A stretch of DNA of 19,121 nt from Pseudomonadota bacterium (GTDB lineage Bacteria; Pseudomonadota; Gammaproteobacteria; Burkholderiales; Eutrophovitaceae): positions 1-19,121 of the forward strand of contig PAHB01000005.1 of NCBI GenBank assembly GCA_002704665.1. Direction: 5' to 3'. Positions 14,770 through 19,121 of this stretch are shown here, in pieces. The position numbers were made by a program, and so were the translations under genes. Position 1 is the stretch's first letter, and the number at the start of each line of letters is the position of its first letter. A model generated the notes under the pieces. That model was not told the origin of the DNA. It did not search any database and saw only the letters and a program-made list of their open reading frames with translations.

Positions 14770-15960
14770 ATGGCAAAAGATAAATTTGAACGTAACAAGC
14801 CGCACGTAAATGTGGGAACCATAGGGCATGTGGACCATGGTAAAACTACTCTAACGGCGGCGATGACGACAATTCTGTCGAAAAAACACGGGGGTGAGGC
14901 GAAAGATTACGCTCAGATAGACAACGCCCCCGAGGAGAAGGCAAGGGGTATCACAATTAATACAGCACACGTTGAGTATGAGACGGATACCAGACATTAT
15001 GCTCATGTAGATTGTCCGGGTCACGCAGATTATGTGAAAAACATGATAACGGGGGCAGCTCAGATGGACGGGGCTATTCTTGTTTGCTCTGCTGCAGACG
15101 GCCCGATGCCTCAAACTCGTGAACATATTCTTTTGGCAAGGCAAGTTGGCGTTCCGTATATAGTCGTCTTCTTGAATAAGTCTGACCAAGTTGATGATGA
15201 CGAACTACTAGAGCTCGTGGAAATGGAAGTTCGTGAATTGTTATCAAAGTATGAATTTCCTGGGGACGATACTCCCATAATAACTGGTTCGGCCCTAAAA
15301 GCACTTGAGGGTGATACTGGTGATAAGGGTGAAGGGGCAATTTTTAAACTGGCGGAGGCGCTTGATAGCTATATCCCTGAACCAGAGCGAGCTCTTGATA
15401 AACCATTTTTGATGCCAGTAGAGGATGTTTTTTCAATATCCGGTCGTGGGACTGTAGTTACCGGAAGGGTTGAGAGAGGTATCATAAAAGTCAATGAGGA
15501 AATTGAAATAGTTGGTCTTACTGATACGGTAAAGACAATTTGTACCGGAGTCGAAATGTTTAGAAAACTCCTTGATCAGGGCCAGGCTGGGGACAATGTG
15601 GGTGTTTTGCTCAGAGGAACCAAGAGAGAGGAGGTTGAGCGAGGGCAAGTGTTGGCTAAACCGTCGTCTATCACCCCTCACACGAAGTTCACCGCTGAAG
15701 TGTATGTGCTATCAAAGGAGGAAGGCGGCCGTCATACGCCGTTTTTCAAGGGGTATAGACCCCAGTTCTATTTTAGAACGACAGATGTTACCGGATCGAT
15801 CGAGCTGCCGGATGGTGTAGAGATGGTGATGCCCGGCGATAATACGACTATGACTGTTGAGCTTATTCAGCCAATTGCTATGGAGGAAGGGCTTCGTTTC
15901 GCGATTCGAGAGGGTGGGCGTACAGTTGGTGCCGGGGTAGTATCCAAGGTTATCGAGTAA
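14770..15960 (+). CDS. tuf: Translation elongation factor Tu
   Basis: EF-Tu, 396 residues, the GTPase that delivers aminoacyl-tRNA to the ribosome. The G motifs are GHVDHGKT (19-26), RGITIN (switch I, 59-64), DCPGH (81-85, with the catalytic-region His85) and NKSD (136-139, where E. coli has NKCD). Domains 2 and 3 follow normally, ending EGGRTVGAGVV. A GAGG ribosome site lies nine bases before the ATG. The arrangement tRNA-Tyr/Gly/Thr then tuf equals the E. coli tufB locus, with transcription probably from the promoter at 14305-14333. A second tuf copy may exist elsewhere, as in most gammaproteobacteria, but it is not visible here. Confidence 0.99.
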   Translation: MAKDKFERNKPHVNVGTIGHVDHGKTTLTAAMTTILSKKHGGEAKDYAQIDNAPEEKARGITINTAHVEYETDTRHYAHVDCPGHADYVKNMITGAAQMDGAILVCSAADGPMPQTREHILLARQVGVPYIVVFLNKSDQVDDDELLELVEMEVRELLSKYEFPGDDTPIITGSALKALEGDTGDKGEGAIFKLAEALDSYIPEPERALDKPFLMPVEDVFSISGRGTVVTGRVERGIIKVNEEIEIVGLTDTVKTICTGVEMFRKLLDQGQAGDNVGVLLRGTKREEVERGQVLAKPSSITPHTKFTAEVYVLSKEEGGRHTPFFKGYRPQFYFRTTDVTGSIELPDGVEMVMPGDNTTMTVELIQPIAMEEGLRFAIREGGRTVGAGVVSKVIE

Positions 15961-15973
15961 AGCTGTTATTCCT

Positions 15974-16049
15974 AGGCCAGTAGCTCAATTGGCAGAGCGT
16001 CGGTCTCCAAAACCGAAGGTTGGGGGTTCGAAGCCCTCCTGGCCTGCCA
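15974..16049 (+). tRNA. tRNA-Trp (CCA)
   Basis: A 76-base tRNA with anticodon CCA at 16007-16009 in stem TCGGT/ACCGA. The acceptor AGGCCAG pairs perfectly with CTGGCCT, with a G discriminator and an encoded CCA. It lies between tuf and secE, the position seen in Pseudomonas-type gammaproteobacteria and not in E. coli. Confidence 0.97.
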
Positions 16050-16116
16050 AAATGAGCAGCGGCAAGATGGATATGGAAAAACAAAATATGATAGGAAAAA
16101 ATCCTGAGATGAAAAT

Positions 16117-16470
16117 ATGTTGGTTTTAGATAAAATAAAACTCCTGTTGGCCGGGCTCCTAGGGGTCGTGGCTATTGGAGCCTTCATATATTTAGAAGGC
16201 TCGCCTTTGGTTGTTAAACTTGTAGCGATCATAGTTGGATTTATGATTGCTTTGTTTGTTGCATGGACCAGTGAGCCCGGGAAAAGGTTTTTTGCGTACA
16301 CCCAAGATTCGATAGCAGAGACCAAAAAAGTCGTATGGCCTACAAAAAAAGAAACATTGCAAACAACGGGTTTGGTTGTTTTATTCGTATTAGTCATGGC
16401 AGTTTTTCTCTGGTTGGTAGATGGCCTTTTAGTTATGATTGTTAGGTTTTTGTTGGGGACGGAAAGCTAA
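16117..16470 (+). CDS. secE: Preprotein translocase subunit SecE
   Basis: SecE, 117 residues, the small essential subunit of the SecYEG channel in the inner membrane. Three transmembrane segments are visible (about 8-25, 31-49 and 88-110), as in the longer proteobacterial form. The conserved amphipathic and hinge region is present as FFAYTQDSIAETKKVVWPTKKET (residues 68-90). E. coli SecE is slightly longer (127). An in-frame TGA at 16105 excludes a longer start, so the ATG at 16117 is the first possible. The ribosome site is weak. Its TAA overlaps the nusG ATG by one base, implying coupled translation. Confidence 0.96.
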   Translation: MLVLDKIKLLLAGLLGVVAIGAFIYLEGSPLVVKLVAIIVGFMIALFVAWTSEPGKRFFAYTQDSIAETKKVVWPTKKETLQTTGLVVLFVLVMAVFLWLVDGLLVMIVRFLLGTES

Positions 16471-17003
16471 TGGCGAAGCAATGGTTTGTTGTCCACGCAT
16501 ACTCGGGTTACGAGAAGAAGGTTCAAGCTGTTTTGCATGAAAGAGTCTTAGAAGCTGGTATGCAAGAACAATTTGGTGAGATTTTGGTTCCGATGGAGGA
16601 AGTCGTGGAGGTGAAAAGCGGGCAGAAGGCTCTCAGTGAGCGTAAATTTTTCCCGGGTTATGTTCTGGTTGAGATGGAGATGAACGATGATACATGGCAT
16701 CTTGTAAAAAGCACTCCAAAAGTTACCGGGTTTATAGGCGGCACTTCCACCAAACCAACTCCTATTACGCAAAATGAAGTCGATAATATTGTTCAGCAAA
16801 TAAAAGATGGTATTGAAAAACCAAAACCGAAAGTGTTGTTTGACGTGGGAGAATCAGTCCGGGTCAAAGAGGGTCCTTTTGCTGATTTTCATGGTAATGT
16901 TGAAGAAGTTAACTACGATAAAAGTAAGATAAGAGTGTCTGTCTCGATTTTCGGTCGTTCGACTCCGGTTGAGTTGGAATTCAGCCAGGTTGAAAAGGCA
17001 TAG
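16470..17003 (+). CDS. nusG: Transcription termination/antitermination factor NusG
   Basis: NusG, 177 residues, binds RNA polymerase and links it to Rho or to ribosomal protein S10. The N-terminal NGN domain (about 4-115) begins KQWFVVHAYSGYEKKV and carries the KFFPGYVLVEM segment (59-70). The C-terminal KOW domain is at about 124-175, including VGESVRVKEGPFADFHG. Length and order are those of the standard protein. The ATG overlaps the secE stop by one base. rplK follows after 48 bases. Confidence 0.98.
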   Translation: MAKQWFVVHAYSGYEKKVQAVLHERVLEAGMQEQFGEILVPMEEVVEVKSGQKALSERKFFPGYVLVEMEMNDDTWHLVKSTPKVTGFIGGTSTKPTPITQNEVDNIVQQIKDGIEKPKPKVLFDVGESVRVKEGPFADFHGNVEEVNYDKSKIRVSVSIFGRSTPVELEFSQVEKA

Positions 17004-17051
17004 GATACAAAACAGAGAGAAAATTTGTGAAATTAGGATTGGAGAAATAAC

Positions 17052-17483
17052 GTGGCTAAAAAGGTTGTTGGGCTTATAAAATTGCAAATTCCTGCTGGTA
17101 AAGCAAACCCAAGCCCGCCAGTTGGTCCTGCGCTTGGCCAAAGGGGGCTTAACATAATGGATTTTTGCAAGGCGTTTAACGCAAAGACACAAAACCAAGA
17201 GCCAGGGATGCCCCTTCCTGTAGTGATAACCGCATTCTCAGATAAAAGCTTTTCTTTTATCGTTAAAACACCTCCTGCGAGCGTTCTAATAAAGAAAGCT
17301 GTTAAGGTTAATAAAGGGAGCGCAAGACCACATATGGATAAAGTAGGAAAGATAACCAAGGCGCAGCTGGAAGAAATAGCAAAGGCAAAAATGGCTGATT
17401 TAAACGCGGCCAGCGTTGAAGCAGCGGTGAGGACCGTAGCGGGCAGTGCAAGAAGTATGGGAATTGAAGTGGAGGGTCTCTAA
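17052..17483 (+). CDS. rplK: 50S ribosomal protein L11
   Basis: L11, 143 residues, binds the 23S rRNA GTPase-associated centre at the base of the L7/L12 stalk. The Pro-rich N-terminal domain includes AGKANPSPPVGPALGQRG and NIMDFCKAFN. The C-terminal rRNA-binding domain holds ITKAQLEEIAKAKMADLNA and ends AGSARSMGIEVEG. Translation starts at GTG, with GGAG about eight bases upstream. The stop overlaps the rplA ATG by one base. In E. coli the L11-L1 pair is repressed by L1 at the rplK leader. I did not resolve that binding site here. Confidence 0.98.
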   Translation: MAKKVVGLIKLQIPAGKANPSPPVGPALGQRGLNIMDFCKAFNAKTQNQEPGMPLPVVITAFSDKSFSFIVKTPPASVLIKKAVKVNKGSARPHMDKVGKITKAQLEEIAKAKMADLNAASVEAAVRTVAGSARSMGIEVEGL

Positions 17484-18181
17484 TGGGGTTAGTTTCAAAA
17501 CAACGAAAAAGTCAATTATCGGCTGTTGAAAAAGGCAAAATTTATCCTTTGTTCGAAGCACTTACCATCGTAAAAAAAACAGCCGTAGCTAAATTTGACG
17601 AATCTATTGATGTTGCTGTTAATTTAGGAATAGATGCAAAAAAGTCAGATCAATTGGTTCGAGGATCGGTTGTATTGCCATCGGGTACTGGAAAGGAAGT
17701 TAAAGTTGCAGTTTTTGCTCAAGGAGAAAAAGCAACTGAAGCGAAAGATGCGGGGGCAGATATCGTTGGTTTTGAGGATCTAGCCGCCGAAGTGAAAGGT
17801 GGCAAAATAGATTTTGATCTAGCCATAGCATCTCCTGATGCCATGCGGGTTGTAGGCCAACTTGGGCAAATTTTAGGCCCTAGGGGGCTAATGCCCAATC
17901 CCAAGGTTGGGACAGTGACTCCGGATGTTGCGGAAGCTGTAAAAAAAGCTAAGGGTGGTCAAGTGCAGTATAAGACAGACAAAGCTGGTATAATACAATG
18001 CTCGATAGGACGCGCGTCTTTTTCGGAGGAAGCTTTAAAAGAAAATTTTCATGCTCTTATGGATGCGTTTATAAAAGCTAAGCCTTCGGGAGCGAAGGGA
18101 ATGTATTTAAGGAAGGCCGCCGTCTCGAGTACGATGGGGGTTAGTGTAAGGGTGGATCAAGCGGATTTGGCTAATTCGTAA
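17483..18181 (+). CDS. rplA: 50S ribosomal protein L1
   Basis: L1, 232 residues, forms the mobile L1 stalk that guides deacylated tRNA out of the E site. It also autoregulates the L11-L1 mRNA in enterobacteria. Recognisable parts are FDESIDVAVNLGIDAKKSDQ near residues 38-57, the LGPRGLMPNPKVGTVT signature, and the C-terminal MGVSVRVD. The length is close to E. coli L1 (234). The ATG overlaps the rplK TAA, and a GGAGG-like site lies within the end of rplK. A 223-base leader separates it from rplJ. Confidence 0.98.
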   Translation: MGLVSKQRKSQLSAVEKGKIYPLFEALTIVKKTAVAKFDESIDVAVNLGIDAKKSDQLVRGSVVLPSGTGKEVKVAVFAQGEKATEAKDAGADIVGFEDLAAEVKGGKIDFDLAIASPDAMRVVGQLGQILGPRGLMPNPKVGTVTPDVAEAVKKAKGGQVQYKTDKAGIIQCSIGRASFSEEALKENFHALMDAFIKAKPSGAKGMYLRKAAVSSTMGVSVRVDQADLANS

Positions 18182-18224
18182 TGAACTTTGGGCTCTGTAT
18201 TGAGAAATTGGTTTTCTTGCAACA

Positions 18225-18335
18225 GCGCTGTCAAAGACCGTGGGAGCGATAAAAGCTTAATAACAGTGGTTGATGTTTCCCACGCAGATAGTGAGCTAGG
18301 GTGGAGTCAAAAAAATTTGGACTTTATTCCAGCCA
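18225..18335 (+). ncRNA. L10-leader-like mRNA element
   Basis: The rplA-rplJ gap contains a structured stretch typical of the L10 leader, the site where the L10-(L7/L12) complex binds to control its own synthesis. A perfect 7-bp stem, CGTGGGA (18239-18245) with TCCCACG (18278-18284), encloses a variable arm and is followed by CAGATAGTGA, which resembles pseudomonad leaders. A second weaker pairing (GAGTC near 18304 with GACTT near 18320) follows. The exact ends are estimated, and family membership is inferred from position and the main stem. Confidence 0.65.
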
Positions 18336-18356
18336 CTGCATTTTTGTAGAGGTAGG

Positions 18357-18381
18357 GGTTTATTTTTTCTAAGCCTTTTTT
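18357..18381 (+). terminator. Possible attenuator hairpin in rplJ leader
   Basis: GGTTTA (18357-18362) can pair with TAAGCC (18370-18375; five Watson-Crick pairs and one G-T), with a seven-base loop, directly followed by six T residues (18376-18381). It lies between the L10-leader-like structure and the rplJ ribosome site (18393). The form is that of a weak intrinsic terminator, so premature termination could be controlled by the leader. The stem is short and partly AT, so this is tentative. Confidence 0.35.
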
Positions 18382-18404
18382 GTAATAAAGTTGGAGGTTG
18401 AGTT

Positions 18405-18932
18405 TTGAGTCTTAGATTAGGTCAGAAACAGGAGCTGGTGTCAGAGATTGGCGAAAAAATCAAAGATGCCGGCGCTGTTGTGCTTGCGGAGTACAGGGGT
18501 GTTGAAGTTCAGGGTATGACAGACCTCAGGAATAAAGCTCGCGAGCAAGGGGTTTATATCCGGGTATTGAAAAATACTTTGGCACGTCGAGCGGTTTCGG
18601 GAACACCTTTTGAGGATTTGTCCGAGCACATGAAGGGGTCATTGGCATATGGAATTTCAATAGATCCGGTTGCAGTCGCGAAGGTGTTGGTTGACTATGC
18701 GAAAGAAAATGAGAAGCTGGTCATCAAGGCAGCGGCAATGCCGAATAAGGTTATGTTGCCTCTGGAGGTAAAGCAGCTTGCGACGATGCCTAGCAGAGAG
18801 GAACTGTTGGCGAAACTTTTGGGAACCCTGCAAGCCCCGTCAGCAAAAATGGTTCGTGTTTTGGCAGAAGTGCCTGGCAGTTTCGTCAGAACCTTAGCAG
18901 CAATCCGAGACCAAAAACAGAAAGCCGCTTAG
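18405..18932 (+). CDS. rplJ: 50S ribosomal protein L10
   Basis: L10, 175 residues, anchors the L7/L12 dimers to the ribosomal stalk and is the translational regulator of its own operon. The N-terminal RNA-binding domain has VVLAEYRGVEVQGMTDLR (residues 25-42) and the VLKNTLARRA segment (54-63). The C-terminal helix that carries L7/L12 includes PSREELLAKLLGTLQAP. The start is TTG at 18405, seven bases after a strong GGAGG (18393-18397). No ATG fits the conserved N-terminus. The length is slightly above E. coli (165). rplL follows after 37 bases. Confidence 0.97.
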   Translation: MSLRLGQKQELVSEIGEKIKDAGAVVLAEYRGVEVQGMTDLRNKAREQGVYIRVLKNTLARRAVSGTPFEDLSEHMKGSLAYGISIDPVAVAKVLVDYAKENEKLVIKAAAMPNKVMLPLEVKQLATMPSREELLAKLLGTLQAPSAKMVRVLAEVPGSFVRTLAAIRDQKQKAA

Positions 18933-18969
18933 GCTCGTTTAAACAGAGAGAAATTTTAGGAGAGTAAAT

Positions 18970-19121
18970 ATGGCTGTTGCGAAAGAAGATATTTTAGATG
19001 CTGTCTCAAATATGAGCGTTCTAGAGTTGTCTGAGTTAATAAAACAAATGGAAGAAAAGTTTGGAGTTTCGGCTGCTGCTGCACCGGTAGCGGTTGCAGC
19101 GGCTGGAGGCGCAGCCCCAGC
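18970..19121 (+). CDS. rplL: 50S ribosomal protein L7/L12, partial
   Basis: The first 50 codons of L7/L12, cut by the right edge of the window. The N-terminal dimerisation domain is visible (AVAKEDILDAVSNMSVLELSEL, residues 2-23, then IKQMEEKFGVS), and the Ala-rich flexible hinge has begun (AAAAPVAVAAAGG). L7/L12 forms the multicopy stalk that recruits EF-Tu, EF-G and other factors. An AGGAG ribosome site (18958-18962) lies seven bases before the ATG. It is co-transcribed with rplJ; rpoB and rpoC would be expected next. Confidence 0.97.
   Translation, partial: MAVAKEDILDAVSNMSVLELSELIKQMEEKFGVSAAAAPVAVAAAGGAAP

Noticed and set aside
15972..16397. Minus-strand open frame opposite tRNA-Trp and secE
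   Set aside because: Its C-terminal end is antisense tRNA-Trp and the rest mirrors secE, so it is a shadow.

Overview
The right half of the window (about 14.3 kb to the end) is the conserved gammaproteobacterial block tRNA-Tyr, tRNA-Gly, tRNA-Thr, tuf, tRNA-Trp, secE, nusG, rplK, rplA, rplJ, rplL. The gene order, the genomically encoded CCA ends and the E. coli-like tuf, nusG and tas products all point to a gammaproteobacterium. The DNA is AT-leaning, and TTG and GTG starts are fairly common. I cannot name genus or species. rplL runs off the right edge.

The left half is accessory in character. A secreted, sulfatase-fold protein is on the minus strand (330-1730). Diverging from it is a tightly packed five-gene plus-strand operon (1926-9771): a membrane-anchored coiled-coil protein, a MoxR-type AAA+ ATPase, a soluble DUF58 protein, a BatA-like membrane protein with a VWA-like domain, and an 859-residue membrane protein with two VWA domains around an amidotransferase-like domain. 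Its genes overlap by 1-4 bases or are separated by 5-40 bases. It looks like one envelope-associated MoxR/VWA machine whose substrate is not evident.

Next, 10047-14251 carries two different lactate-racemase (LarA) superfamily proteins in tandem, both keeping the nickel-pincer ligand pattern, then a RidA-family protein and a Tas-type aldo/keto reductase. The set suggests 2-hydroxyacid or sugar-acid metabolism. The intergenic region in front holds a perfect inverted repeat containing a consensus DnaA box, overlapping the -35 of a candidate promoter.

The tRNA/tuf/ribosomal block starts at a good sigma70-type promoter (14305-14333). It supplies EF-Tu, the SecE translocon subunit, NusG and the L11, L1, L10 and L7/L12 stalk-region proteins. 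The rplA-rplJ gap carries an L10-leader-like structure and a possible attenuator hairpin.

The most unusual observations are the sulfatase with three catalytic residues replaced, the DnaA-box-like operator before the larA genes, the tandem nickel-pincer enzymes, and the two-VWA MoxR operon.
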